A stretch of DNA of 43,288 bases from the NCBI GenBank assembly GCA_945869955.1, contig CAMBQP010000020.1:1-43288 (forward strand), given 5' to 3'. The notes beneath the pieces are model-generated. The model saw nothing but the letters and a program-made list of their open reading frames with translations, was not told the origin of the DNA and searched no databases. Positions within the stretch are counted from its first letter, which is position 1. Each line of letters opens with the position of its first letter. This DNA comes from Schlesneria paludicola DSM 18645 (GTDB lineage: Bacteria; Planctomycetota; Planctomycetia; Planctomycetales; Planctomycetaceae). Shown here piece by piece: positions 15,477 through 24,570 of the stretch. The translations under genes and the position numbers were made by a program.

Positions 15477-18200
15477 ATGAGCCCTCCCCCGAATACTCAG
15501 CTAACTTCCCGCCGACTTCTCTCTCCCCCCTTTTTCCCCTTAATGGCACTCGGGCTGTGTTTATTGAATAGCAGACTCGTCGCCCAAAGTCGTTTTGACT
15601 ACAACACGGTTCGAGGACGTTTGCCTGTCGCTGCCGCGACGGGGCGACATGAGGGTGAGTCGGATTTGGAATTGCTGGGCAAGTCTCGCATCCAGGCCAT
15701 GCGGCCCTATGGGGGGCAGTGGAGTGGGGGTGCCCATTTGTTATGGGATGGCATCGTCGGTGAGGCGATGCATAGTTCTTTTGATGTCGAATCTGCTGGC
15801 GTGTACGACATTTTGCTTCGGTGTACCGTCGCACCGGACTATGGAATTTTTGAGATTACGCTCGATGGAACTGATGTCCGGCAGTCGATCGATTTGTACG
15901 GCTCTCAAGTGGATCTGGCACCACTGCTAAAACTCAGCGACGTACAATTGCCTGCCGGTCCCTGTACCATCCGTTTCAAGTTGATGGGGGCTCACCCCCA
16001 GGCCCAAAAGTTTCAAGGGAACAAATACCTCATGGGACTCGATTTTCTCGAGCTGGTCCGCAAAGACGTGCCACGGGTCGATGCGCCGATGGAAATTTCA
16101 GCCATCCCAGCGCAGGGGATCGCAGCGCCGGGGACAGTCCGCAAATCAAACCCACCGGATCCCGTGCCATCGTTTTCCGCAGCAGAATTCACAGCCACCA
16201 TGAAACAATTCTGTCTAAACTGTCATGGTAAGGAATCGGTCGAAGCCGAGCTTGACCTGAATCTGTTCACCACGCGGGAGTCATTGATGTCCCGCATCGA
16301 CACGACGCGGCAACTGCGCGAGGTGATTGCTCGACGTGAAATGCCACCCGAGGATCAGCCGCAGTTAACGGACCGGGTTCGTCAGCGGATGCTGGCGACG
16401 TTGGACGGAGTCATTCAGGACTATCTCAAAAAGCATTCCAGTCGTTCGCCCGTTGTGATGCGAAGGCTCAATCGATACGAGTACAACAATGCCGTGCGCG
16501 ACCTGCTCAAGTTACGCGGTGATATTTATCCCTTGCCCGAGAAGACGATTCGCAGCGACCACCGCTATTTCGATCCCGCCACAGGACGATTTCCGAAAAG
16601 CCTGGCAGTGAGTAACCGGACGCTGGGTAAAGAACAAATTGAAAACCCGATCCTGACCGGTGTTTCACCCTTTGCGATCGATCTGCAGGCGGATGGTGGT
16701 TTTAATAATCGGGGCAGTCAGTTAAGTCTCTCGCCGATCTTGCTGGAAAGTTTTCTCACGCTGGGCCGGTCGATTCTTGAGAGTCCTGAATTTGACGATT
16801 ATTGCCAAATCCAGGAAACGTTCTTTTCTGTTTCTGATGAGTCGACGTCGGAACAGCAGCAGGCCATCGCACGCCAGCGACTCGGTTCGTTTCTGGAAGT
16901 TGCTTTTCGTAGTCCGGTCGAAGAGGGGGTTTTGAATCGATATCATGACTTCTTCAGCGCACGGCGGCAGCAAACAGGCTCGTTCTCACAAAGCCTGAAA
17001 GAGGTGGTTGCGGCCGTTTTGGCTTCACCGCGATTTCTTTACCTTTGCGAATTGGCGGCGGAGGGACCGGAATCTCAACTGAGCAGCTATGAGCTGGCAA
17101 CCAGGCTCTCGTTTTTTTTATGGAGCAGTCTGCCTGACGAAACACTGCTTGCTACGGCGCGTGATGGTTCCCTGTTACAACGGAATGTGCTGGATGCACA
17201 GACTCGTCGGATGCTGGCCGACCCCCGCATCCAGGCCTTATCGCAAAATTTCGCGCGCCAATGGCTGCGTCTCGATCAACTGGTGACCGCCGCTCCGGAC
17301 TTTGATCGCTTTCCGCAGTACTATTCGCGCATTGGCTGCGAACAATGGAAGTTCGGCCTGCAGATGATGATCGAACCGCTGCTACTCTTTGAAAGCATTC
17401 TGGTCGAAGATCGTTCGATCATGCTGCTGATCGACTGCAATTACTCCTATCGGTCTGATGAACTGCAGGCTTGGTACGGTGACGTGTTACCCTTTGCAGA
17501 TCGCCCAAATCGCGATCGCTTCAATACCTTTCAGCAACAATATCGCAAACGTTCGCTCCAGGATCGTCGCCAGGGGGGTATTTTGACTTCTGCTGCCACG
17601 CTGACCATGACCTCTTCTCCGCTTCGCACCAGCCCGATTGCTCGAGGTGCCTGGGTCGCGACGGTGATCTTCAACCGACCACCCCCGCCGCCACCAGACG
17701 TGGTCCCTCCGATTGAAGCCGACGACAAAGCAATCGAAGCGCAGGGACTGACTTTGCGTGAACGGTTGAAGCAGCACCAGTCGAATACTGCGTGTGCGTC
17801 TTGTCATGCCAAGATCGATCCGCTCGGATTTGCCCTGGAAAATTTCGATGCCATCGGACGCTGGCGCGATCGCTACGGCTCGGGACTCGAAATCGATGCG
17901 AGTGGCGAGTTATTTGGAACCATGCCGTTTCGGAATGTGATTGAACTGAAAGATCAACTGCTGGATCATCCCGAATTCTTTCAGCGGGCCTTCTCGGAAC
18001 ATCTGCTCTCGTACGCCCTGGGACGGGGGTTGGAACTGGAAGATGCCCCTGCGGTGGACGAGATCCTGCAGAATGTGGCGACGGACCATGGCCAGTTTTC
18101 CACGGTGGTCCGCTCGATCGTGGCAAGCACTCCCTTCCGTTATCAGGCCCGCTCCCCCAGTCCGCCCCCGACACCTGCCGAGGTCAAAACCAAACCATGA
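15477..18200 (+). CDS. Planctomycete-type cytochrome domain / DUF1592 family protein
   Basis: A 907-residue exported protein with the standard planctomycete multi-domain order. A signal peptide lies at ~1-37; a beta-rich carbohydrate-binding-like region at ~60-190 (SAGVYDILLRC, GTDVRQSIDLYG); the PSCyt1 haem motif FCLNCHGKE at ~245; DUF1587 (MRRLNRYEYNNAVRDLL) at ~327; DUF1595/DUF1592 (SYELATRLSFFLWSSLPDE) at ~525; DUF1588 with a second CxxCH (CASCHAKIDPLGFALENFD) at ~772; and DUF1585 at the C terminus. Two CxxCH motifs suggest covalent haem and periplasmic electron transfer. The function is not established. The ATG at 15477 has AGGA 7 bases before it, and its stop overlaps the DUF1552 start by 4 bp. 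Confidence 0.93.
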   Translation: MSPPPNTQLTSRRLLSPPFFPLMALGLCLLNSRLVAQSRFDYNTVRGRLPVAAATGRHEGESDLELLGKSRIQAMRPYGGQWSGGAHLLWDGIVGEAMHSSFDVESAGVYDILLRCTVAPDYGIFEITLDGTDVRQSIDLYGSQVDLAPLLKLSDVQLPAGPCTIRFKLMGAHPQAQKFQGNKYLMGLDFLELVRKDVPRVDAPMEISAIPAQGIAAPGTVRKSNPPDPVPSFSAAEFTATMKQFCLNCHGKESVEAELDLNLFTTRESLMSRIDTTRQLREVIARREMPPEDQPQLTDRVRQRMLATLDGVIQDYLKKHSSRSPVVMRRLNRYEYNNAVRDLLKLRGDIYPLPEKTIRSDHRYFDPATGRFPKSLAVSNRTLGKEQIENPILTGVSPFAIDLQADGGFNNRGSQLSLSPILLESFLTLGRSILESPEFDDYCQIQETFFSVSDESTSEQQQAIARQRLGSFLEVAFRSPVEEGVLNRYHDFFSARRQQTGSFSQSLKEVVAAVLASPRFLYLCELAAEGPESQLSSYELATRLSFFLWSSLPDETLLATARDGSLLQRNVLDAQTRRMLADPRIQALSQNFARQWLRLDQLVTAAPDFDRFPQYYSRIGCEQWKFGLQMMIEPLLLFESILVEDRSIMLLIDCNYSYRSDELQAWYGDVLPFADRPNRDRFNTFQQQYRKRSLQDRRQGGILTSAATLTMTSSPLRTSPIARGAWVATVIFNRPPPPPPDVVPPIEADDKAIEAQGLTLRERLKQHQSNTACASCHAKIDPLGFALENFDAIGRWRDRYGSGLEIDASGELFGTMPFRNVIELKDQLLDHPEFFQRAFSEHLLSYALGRGLELEDAPAVDEILQNVATDHGQFSTVVRSIVASTPFRYQARSPSPPPTPAEVKTKP

Positions 18201-19510
18201 AACCGCTGCGAATTTCTCGAAGAACTGTGTTGCGTGGAGCGGGTGCCGCACTCGCCCTGCCGCTGCTGGAAATCATGCAGGATTTGCGTGGTCACGAGGA
18301 CTCGTCAACCGGTGACGCGGTCTCGGGACCGCAGCGGATCGCGTTTTTCTATATCCCGAATGGTGTCGTTCAGTCTGCGTGGAACCCTGTCGATACGGGG
18401 CCTCATTTCACGTTAAGCCCGACATTACAACCTCTGGCAGAGATTCGTGAACAGGTCCTTCTTCTGAGTAACCTGGGGCGGGTGAAGGTGGCCGGCACAG
18501 ATGGACACGCACAGGCGAGTACGTGTTGGCTGAGCAGCGCGGCCCCCGATGAACTTTCGCCGGATGGATATCCGCTGAAGCGGACCATCGATCAGATCAT
18601 TGCAGATCAAACCGGTCGAACAACCGCTTTTCGCTCGTTAGAGTTAAGCTGCAATCCGTATGAAGACAATAAAGAGTCGATGTATTTCGACAATATCTCG
18701 TGGTACGGCGGCAGCCAGGTGGCCCGTTCGTTGCGCGATCCCCAACAGGTCTTTAATCGTCTCTTTCGAGTAGAGCAGCATGCTTCCAGCAAATCGATAC
18801 TCGATTTGGTCTCGGAAGATGCACGCACGCTGCGTCCGCGGTTGGGGCTGCGTGATCGGGATAAACTCGATGAGTACACCGATTCGGTACGAACGGTCGA
18901 ACAGCAGATCGAACGAGTTCAACAACGGCAAGAGGAACTCCGCAAGTTCAATCCTCAGCGGCCGGTGAAATCCTGGCAGACCATGCACCGGGATGAATTT
19001 ATTCAGGTGATGGGTGACCTGATGATTCTGGCATTACAGACCGATTTGACGCGGGTTGCCACCTTGATGACCGCTCCAGAGCGATGGTCCACACCACTGA
19101 AAATCGAGGGCTGGTTCGAACGTCCGATTGAACATCATTCTTGGACCCACGATCAGGGAAATGAACATATCCGCAACGATCTGGCAAAACTCGACCGTTT
19201 CCATGTGGAACAGTTCGTACAGCTGGTCAAAAAGATGTCACGCGTCGCGGATGGCGAAACGACGTTACTCGAGAATACGATGTTTTTGCTCGGTTCTGGC
19301 TTGGGAAGTGGTGAACGTCACGAGAGCACCAACCTGCCGACAATCCTTGCTGGACGAGCCGGAGGCCGATTGAAAACCGGACAACACCTGCGCTATCCCC
19401 GCGAGACCCCGATCGCCAATCTGTGGCTCTCGCTGGCCCGGATGATGGGCGTTGCGGGTGATCGGATCGGTGACAGCACTGGCCTATTAAACGACATCAT
19501 GGTCACTTAA
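18197..19510 (+). CDS. DUF1552 domain protein
   Basis: A 437-residue protein starting within the last four bases (ATGA) of the DUF1592 gene, so the two are translationally coupled. The N terminus ISRRTVLRGAGAALALPLLE has a twin-arginine-like signal (RRTVLRG), implying export in folded form. The rest matches DUF1552: FFYIPNGVVQSAWNP, SSAAPDELSPDGYPLKRTID, and HHSWTHDQGNEHIRN near residue 315. DUF1552 proteins are almost always paired with DUF1592 cytochrome proteins in planctomycetes; they may be alkaline-phosphatase-like periplasmic enzymes, but no activity is proven. Confidence 0.93.
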   Translation: MKPLRISRRTVLRGAGAALALPLLEIMQDLRGHEDSSTGDAVSGPQRIAFFYIPNGVVQSAWNPVDTGPHFTLSPTLQPLAEIREQVLLLSNLGRVKVAGTDGHAQASTCWLSSAAPDELSPDGYPLKRTIDQIIADQTGRTTAFRSLELSCNPYEDNKESMYFDNISWYGGSQVARSLRDPQQVFNRLFRVEQHASSKSILDLVSEDARTLRPRLGLRDRDKLDEYTDSVRTVEQQIERVQQRQEELRKFNPQRPVKSWQTMHRDEFIQVMGDLMILALQTDLTRVATLMTAPERWSTPLKIEGWFERPIEHHSWTHDQGNEHIRNDLAKLDRFHVEQFVQLVKKMSRVADGETTLLENTMFLLGSGLGSGERHESTNLPTILAGRAGGRLKTGQHLRYPRETPIANLWLSLARMMGVAGDRIGDSTGLLNDIMVT

Positions 19511-19541
19511 AGAGTTCAACGACAAACCGAGTGTGCGGCCG

Positions 19542-19573
19542 TCAGTTTTCAGTTTTCAGTTTTCAGTTTTCAG
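19542..19573. repeat. 7-bp tandem repeat (TCAGTTT), about 4.6 copies
   Basis: A perfect head-to-tail TCAGTTT array located 31 bp after the DUF1552 stop codon. Confidence 0.95.
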
Positions 19574-19615
19574 AATCGTGGGATTTCTTCCCCTCTTATT
19601 CGTGCGATTCGTTTT

Positions 19616-19666
19616 ATTCGTGGTTCACCATCTTCGCTTTTTTTGAAAAGGATGTGATTCACGAAT
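19616..19666. repeat. Imperfect inverted repeat after DUF1592/DUF1552 operon
   Basis: ATTCGTGGTTCA (19616-19627) pairs at 10 of 12 positions with TGATTCACGAAT (19655-19666); a T7 tract lies in the loop. It could form a 3' hairpin of the operon transcript, but it lacks a T-run after the stem, so it is not called a terminator. Confidence 0.45.
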
Positions 19667-19790
19667 CGAATGCCGTGTTTAAGGGATTTGCCTGACCGCT
19701 GCAGTGAGCAGGGGATTACGAAGCCGGTCGAGACTGAGCAGTCCGATCTTCATGGCCGTCAAAGGAGACGGATCAGGGGCCGAAGTCGTC

Positions 19791-19831
19791 CTGTTTGCTG
19801 CTCGTACTGTTTGCTGCTCGTACTGTTTGCT
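19791..19831. repeat. 16-bp tandem repeat, about 2.5 copies
   Basis: The unit CTGTTTGCTGCTCGTA occurs twice perfectly (19791-19806, 19807-19822), followed by the first nine bases of a third copy. Confidence 0.9.
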
Positions 19832-19994
19832 ACGAGGTAAAGGATTTGTCCCTCGCACATCGGGTTTGTGGTTGAACCCAAAATTGTCGATTCAAGGGCC
19901 GGTCGCAAAACCGATGATCAAAATGCCGGGTCAGAAATCCGACCCGGATTGATCAAGCGGTGAGGAGTGGAAAAATTGGGATCAGCTCTCGCAT

Positions 19995-20795
19995 TCAGTT
20001 CTTGGATTTTACCACTTTTGAGCCCCAGCCTTCGTACTCTCCCTGATGTTGCTGGGCCAGTTCAAACAGCTCGAAGGTCACGTCGTCGACGGTTTCTACG
20101 TCAACGGCATGGTTTCGAATCAATCCCAAGGCGAACGGAAATTCCGATTCATCGCCCCGTTCTGGCTGACTGGCAACTTCAAAGTCCAGTGCGAGCACCT
20201 CGGTGATAAAAGTCTGACGATCTTCGCTCGTTTTAAAATTGAGATAATGATCGACTGGGCGAGGTTCGGTGAGTGAATCTCCGGAATCAAACAGGTGTTG
20301 GATGACGTGTTGATTCTGAATCTGCTGAGAATCCTCGGGGGAGGGCATCAGGACACTGAAATAATGTTCCCAATCGGGGTCTTCAGCGGCATCAATCTCG
20401 AACTGATAATCGGGTGCCGAGCCCATGGCCGCTGTCGCGGCATCACGAAACTCTTGCGGATTATCGGTATAAAAATAGAACTCACGTCGTCCGTTCGAGG
20501 TGATCCGACCGACGTATCGGGCCGTGGTCGCTTCGACGGCATCGGTAATGAGATCCTCGACATCATTCAGCTTCATGTCCTCGTCTTCGGTCGGGAATCC
20601 CTCTTCATCAGGTGCGGGGATCTGAACCCAGACCCAGACCAGAGCTGGTTTTTCTGCCAGAGGGGCAAATTCACCAATCCCGAGATCGACCAGAATCACA
20701 GCGGGCTGATCATCGATATACGAGACGTAAATCTCCCAGTGGTCGACATTCGACAAATCATCCGCGTCATCGACAAACTCTTCATCATTTGACAT
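19995..20795 (-). CDS. DUF695 - RraB-like two-domain protein
   Basis: A 266-residue acidic cytosolic protein. The N-terminal half (~15-150) matches DUF695: DHWEIYVSYIDDQPAVILVD, ALVWVWVQIPAP, REFYFYTDNPQEFRDA. The C-terminal part (~165-260) resembles RraB, the RNase E regulator/inhibitor B family: NQHVIQHLFDSGDSLTEPRP, VDHYLNFKTSEDR, then a two-strand repeat and the acidic end. In gammaproteobacteria RraB tunes RNase E activity; here the role is inferred. ATG at 20795 starts the acidic conserved region. An open extension to 20984 overlaps the end of the upstream gene in another frame and lacks similarity, so it was excluded. Confidence 0.8.
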   Translation of the reverse strand: MSNDEEFVDDADDLSNVDHWEIYVSYIDDQPAVILVDLGIGEFAPLAEKPALVWVWVQIPAPDEEGFPTEDEDMKLNDVEDLITDAVEATTARYVGRITSNGRREFYFYTDNPQEFRDAATAAMGSAPDYQFEIDAAEDPDWEHYFSVLMPSPEDSQQIQNQHVIQHLFDSGDSLTEPRPVDHYLNFKTSEDRQTFITEVLALDFEVASQPERGDESEFPFALGLIRNHAVDVETVDDVTFELFELAQQHQGEYEGWGSKVVKSKN

Positions 20796-20886
20796 TACGT
20801 GGCTCGAGTCATTCAGTAAGGATCGTGTGAAATACCGTCTCAGGGGGGTTGGCCCCATGACACCAACCGGAAATTTTGTTTGCCGG

Positions 20887-20920
20887 TTCTTTGTTCTTTG
20901 TTCGCCAATTCCATGGCGAA
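20887..20920. repeat. 7-bp duplication beside a 6-bp hairpin
   Basis: TTCTTTG is duplicated at 20887-20900. Next to it TTCGCC (20901-20906) and GGCGAA (20915-20920) form a stem-loop with an 8-base loop. It lies about 20 bp past the stop codon at 20941 of the minus-strand TPR gene and 92 bp ahead of the DUF695 start. No T-run follows on either strand, so it is not a typical terminator. Confidence 0.6.
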
Positions 20921-20940
20921 CCAGTTCCAGCAGCGCAGGT

Positions 20941-22788
20941 TTATTTTGTAAAATCAAGACCGGGATCATCGGCTGCGCCGCCAATCATCTTGAAGTGGAA
21001 TTGCGAGGGATTGGCAAAATCAATTTCAGCCAACATCGTTCCTCCCGTATCCGGTTCCAGTGCCAGATTATTCTGATCGACAGCAAACACCCCTTTCACC
21101 GTCTGTTTTTCACCGCCACGGAGATAGCTCCACGAAAACTGGTTGTTGGCGGTCAGTTCTAATTGAAATTCAGCCCCTGTGGAGGTCGCTTTCCAGCTAC
21201 CGAGCATTTTCTCGGTGGTGAGGATTTTCTCAGGAGGAACCGATACCAGAACCGGAGCCGCTTCCGGGATCGCTGTTTTGGCAGGATCGGGTGCCGTCGT
21301 CATGGCAACAAGTTGCGTCAGCAGTTTGTCATTGGGAATGAGCGCGAGTGCCGCTTGAAATTGCTTGGAAGCGGCCTCGGTATAGTTTGTGGTCTGATAA
21401 TGATATCCCAGCAAAAAGTGGGCGTCAGGCGAATCGGGATTTGCCTTCAGGAAGGATTCGAGTTCGCGCAGTTGCTGCGTATAGACTTGGACATTCGGGT
21501 AGAGACTGCTCATGGTCGTCCAATCCCAACCGGGGCCGGCTGATAGCACGGCATAGATCGCTGCGGCCGCTTCTGGATATTTTTTCAAGGCAAACAGGAC
21601 GAGGCCGCGAAACTCGTGTACGACTGTATCGCGGGGCATTGACCTCAGTGCCACATCCAGCTGCTCGAGAGACCGTGAGTAATCTCCCTGTGAGAACGAG
21701 TTGCGTGCGTCAGTGAATGCGGCCATCCCTTCGTCACGGGGTTGTGACGGAACTTCGGTAGCGGGGACCGTAACCAAATCAGTGCCGGTTGCGGCAGGAA
21801 CGGCGACGTTGCTGTAATCAATGAGGGGCTGTGAATAGTCATAACCCCCCGTCGAGATGACGGTGTTGTTGTAATAGGGGTTCGAGTAAGCCGCGTACCC
21901 AAATCCATACGCCATGCGGTTGACACCCCATGCGGTGAGGCCAAACGCGGCGGCCGCAGGGTAATTATTCCAGAGATTGTTCCAGCCCGCTCCGCCATAC
22001 CAACCACCGTTCCAGGAGCCGTGATACCAGTTTCCGTAATCATTGTGGTGGCCGTCGGCCCAATTCTGCCAGTCTTCACGGTGGTTGTTACGCCAGTCCT
22101 GACGGTCATTTTGCAGGTTTTGCCGATTATTCTGCCAGTCATTTCGACCGGTTGACATACGATTGTTCAGGTTCGTACTGCGGTCTTGTGGTGTCTGTGG
22201 TCGGTTCGTGAAACGATCCTGAACGCCAGCCCCCTGATTCGGCAGTCGATTTCCGAGGCTACCTGGCTGCAATCCTGGCAATTGTGCAGGACGGTTTGAA
22301 ATTCCAGCACCGGTATTGATTCCGGGGCGATTCCCCAGGCCAGCCCCCGCTCCGATTGTTCCCCCCGCTCCCCAATTGGGTCGAGTTTCCGGAAGAGCCG
22401 GACGCGAGCCAACACCATTGAATCCATGATCAAACGAAGGAGAACTTCCGAGAGAGGGGCGCGAAGCACCACCGCTAAATCCACCACCGCCGATGGCACC
22501 CGCCCCACCATTGAAACCGCCGCCAGCAGGGCGCGGACTCCCCCCAAATCCCGCGCCACTCCCTCCGCCACCGAAACCACCCCCGGCGGGACGGGCTCCA
22601 CCCCCGATCGAACCACCACCACCGATCGAACCACCACCACCGTGAAATCCGCCACCGCCGCCACCACCCCCAAAGCCGCCGCCGCGGCCTCCTCCGCCCC
22701 CGCCACCACGGCCAAATACGGCTCCCGATCCGGTCAAGGAAACAATCAGTGCCGTGGTCAGGCCAATTCGAAGCCAATTTCGATCCAT
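20941..22788 (-). CDS. Secreted Gly-rich TPR protein with lipocalin-like C terminus
   Basis: A 615-residue protein. The ATG at 22788 has GGAG about 8 bases upstream and begins a signal peptide (MDRNWLRIGLTTALIVSLTG). Residues ~28-160 are a Gly-rich repeat region with GGGGG and RPAGGGF units. Residues ~185-260 are an Asn/Trp/Asp-rich stretch (NWYHGSWNGGWYGGAGWNN) typical of planctomycete surface proteins. TPRs follow at ~355-510 (YSRSLEQLDVALRSMP, DAHFLLGYHYQTTNYTEAAS). The last ~90 residues (MLGSWKATSTGAEFQLELTA...) look like a small beta-barrel or lipocalin-type domain. Probably a cell-surface scaffold; no known function. A SnoaL-like secreted protein gene lies 163 bp upstream. Confidence 0.85.
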   Translation of the reverse strand: MDRNWLRIGLTTALIVSLTGSGAVFGRGGGGGGGRGGGFGGGGGGGGFHGGGGSIGGGGSIGGGARPAGGGFGGGGSGAGFGGSPRPAGGGFNGGAGAIGGGGFSGGASRPSLGSSPSFDHGFNGVGSRPALPETRPNWGAGGTIGAGAGLGNRPGINTGAGISNRPAQLPGLQPGSLGNRLPNQGAGVQDRFTNRPQTPQDRSTNLNNRMSTGRNDWQNNRQNLQNDRQDWRNNHREDWQNWADGHHNDYGNWYHGSWNGGWYGGAGWNNLWNNYPAAAAFGLTAWGVNRMAYGFGYAAYSNPYYNNTVISTGGYDYSQPLIDYSNVAVPAATGTDLVTVPATEVPSQPRDEGMAAFTDARNSFSQGDYSRSLEQLDVALRSMPRDTVVHEFRGLVLFALKKYPEAAAAIYAVLSAGPGWDWTTMSSLYPNVQVYTQQLRELESFLKANPDSPDAHFLLGYHYQTTNYTEAASKQFQAALALIPNDKLLTQLVAMTTAPDPAKTAIPEAAPVLVSVPPEKILTTEKMLGSWKATSTGAEFQLELTANNQFSWSYLRGGEKQTVKGVFAVDQNNLALEPDTGGTMLAEIDFANPSQFHFKMIGGAADDPGLDFTK

Positions 22789-22951
22789 AGTGAGATCTCC
22801 TGATGAAACCAAGCCGTTTGCTTGTTGAATGATTTACAGTTGAGTGATTTACCGTGTGAATTCAGCGGTAAAAACGCGCGAAGCCTGCGGAAAAATCTGA
22901 TCCGGAAATCGGATTGCGCGAATGCCGTACCCGATTCACACATTATCCGGT

Positions 22952-23902
22952 TTATTCAAGGGGAGTGGGCGGACGACGGACAACGACGACTGACGAATCC
23001 GGCAAGGACTGTTTTCCGACCAGTTGGCTGACGGAGTCAATCCGATAAGCATCACTGCTGATCCGAGTGAGGACTCGGGTCGCAAAAGCGGCCTCTCCTG
23101 CCGAAGTGACTCCCTCGGCTTTGATGACCCAGGTCTCGTCAATCGGTGTCCAGTTTGATTCCACAAAAGTCCCATTGCGGTCAAAGGCCCAGGCACGAAT
23201 GGTTCGGCGCAGGGGATCGTAGCCAATTCGTTGCACCCCTTGCATTTCCTGCCCGCTTCGCGTCTTCACCCGGTAGTGTTGGAGCAGATAATTTTGGTCG
23301 TCAGACCATTCACAGGTCGTTTCGACTCGACTGTGATCACTTTCGTCAACCCAGTGGCCGACGAGCCATGCGAGATCTTGCAGATGGTCATGTGGTGTGA
23401 TCAGGGGTTCGGCAGGAAAATCCTTGACGCTGGCAAACAACCATTGTCCCTCCCGTTTCACATGGACGACCGAATAGGCATTGCGAGAGGCAGGCTCTGT
23501 CGGATCAAGTGTGATCGTGCTGACGCCATCCTCAACCGCCACCTCGGGACTCAGTCTTCGAACCGAGGTGATCTCGATCTTGATCTGTGCCTGGGGAAAG
23601 TTTTTGAAGGATTCTGCAAACCGTGTCTCGATCAATGCTCGACCCTGCACGACTTGGCCAGATTCATCGACCACTTCGGCATTTTCCAGGAACTGGGCCG
23701 CAATGGCTTTGGGATTTTGAGTATTGAATGCATTTTCAAATCGGGTGGCCGAGGCTCTGAACAACTCCAAATCGGTCGGCGACTTGGCAATCGGTTTCTT
23801 TTCTTGCGAAACCGCACTGGGCAAGAACGAAGTCGCGAAAAATCCCAATCCCAGGAACGAAAGACTAATCAGGAGGAGTGACGTTTTTTTGGGGGTCGAC
23901 AT
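22952..23902 (-). CDS. Secreted SnoaL-like / SgcJ-EcaC family protein
   Basis: A 316-residue exported protein. The ATG at 23902 is preceded by AGGA (8 bases); a signal peptide follows (SLLLISLSFLGLGFFATSFL, cleavage near VSQE). Residues ~45-160 match the SnoaL-like fold of the SgcJ/EcaC family (FNTQNPKAIAAQFLENAEVV, ALIETRFAESF, VEDGVSTITL, REGQWLFASVKD). Residues ~170-310 form a second beta-rich domain (DLAWLVGHWVDESD, YLLQHYRVKTRSGQEMQGVQ). No catalytic activity is established for this group. The frame stays open upstream to 23998, but that part lies before the ribosome site and covers a repeat. Confidence 0.87.
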   Translation of the reverse strand: MSTPKKTSLLLISLSFLGLGFFATSFLPSAVSQEKKPIAKSPTDLELFRASATRFENAFNTQNPKAIAAQFLENAEVVDESGQVVQGRALIETRFAESFKNFPQAQIKIEITSVRRLSPEVAVEDGVSTITLDPTEPASRNAYSVVHVKREGQWLFASVKDFPAEPLITPHDHLQDLAWLVGHWVDESDHSRVETTCEWSDDQNYLLQHYRVKTRSGQEMQGVQRIGYDPLRRTIRAWAFDRNGTFVESNWTPIDETWVIKAEGVTSAGEAAFATRVLTRISSDAYRIDSVSQLVGKQSLPDSSVVVVRRPPTPLE

Positions 23903-23965
23903 TCGCTTTTCCTTGAACTTTTGCAGGCCAGCATTTCGATTTTTCAGAGCCTGACTCAACATTTC

Positions 23966-23999
23966 GTTGCCAGCCAACAAATTGTTGCCAGCCAACAAA
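23966..23999. repeat. 16-bp direct repeat, period 18
   Basis: GTTGCCAGCCAACAAA occurs at 23966-23981 and 23984-23999, upstream of the SnoaL-like gene. Confidence 0.85.
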
Positions 24000-24188
24000 A
24001 TCGGTCACTCCAGAATCCTACAACTCAGCGGACAAGTATTCCATCATCTTCCGCCGACAATCGATTGGAATCGTACTGCAAAATCGGCGGACGGGTTTTC
24101 AGCCATTCCACCTCGGATCTGATTCGGGGCTTAGGCAACTCTCGCCCTCTTCTCGCCGAGAGCGAACCGACCCGCGATTCTGGTCTCC

Positions 24189-24220
24189 GATGGCAACCGG
24201 GTTTCTGATGGCAACCGGGT
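24189..24220. repeat. 14-bp direct repeat, period 18
   Basis: GATGGCAACCGGGT occurs at 24189-24202 and 24207-24220, between the divergent SnoaL-like and porin genes. Confidence 0.85.
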
Positions 24221-24570
24221 CTCGCCGGTCAAATTTTCGACAACACAAAATTTTCGAGATCACAAGAACGAAGAGGCTGGGGAATTCGAATCTCTTTTCG
24301 ATCCGAGTCTTTCAATCTGCGCGTTGTGACCGTCAAAATCGTTAAAGTCAAACCGATGAAGACCCCGATAGACACGGAAGACGCTTGTGCCGACTCAATC
24401 AGCGGATCTTGTTCATTTGACGGGAAATCGCTGCGTGAGATTCTGCTTCAGTCTTTTTCGGGGAAATTCCACCTCGTGATAGGGATGGTTCGAGGGCTTG
24501 GATTAACGCATCCGCTGCGAAATCAGCGGCTCAGTTCCATTCTCCTCGGCGGTTTCAGGAGCCATTTCGG

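Larger units (their letters stand above)
19511..19994. other. Intergenic region rich in short repeats
   Basis: 484 bp between the convergent DUF1552 and DUF695-RraB genes. It holds a heptamer repeat, a 16-bp repeat and an imperfect inverted repeat (separate entries). A small plus-strand open frame at 19704-19952 has no recognisable domain and contains the 16-bp repeat, so it is not called. Confidence 0.6.
23903..24570. other. Intergenic region between divergent SnoaL-like and porin genes
   Basis: 668 bp with promoters inferred for both flanking genes, though no clear -35/-10 pair could be fixed. It holds two 18-bp-period direct repeats (separate entries). Short open frames here show no domain. 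Confidence 0.6.

Noticed and set aside
19704..19952. Small plus-strand open frame in the DUF1552/DUF695 gap
   Set aside because: It has no recognisable domain, contains a 16-bp tandem repeat and lacks a convincing ribosome site.
22167..22715. Minus-strand frame with Val/Ala repeats overlapping the Gly-rich protein
   Set aside because: It is in another frame of the same strand as the TPR protein gene; its composition reflects the Gly-rich repeat DNA.
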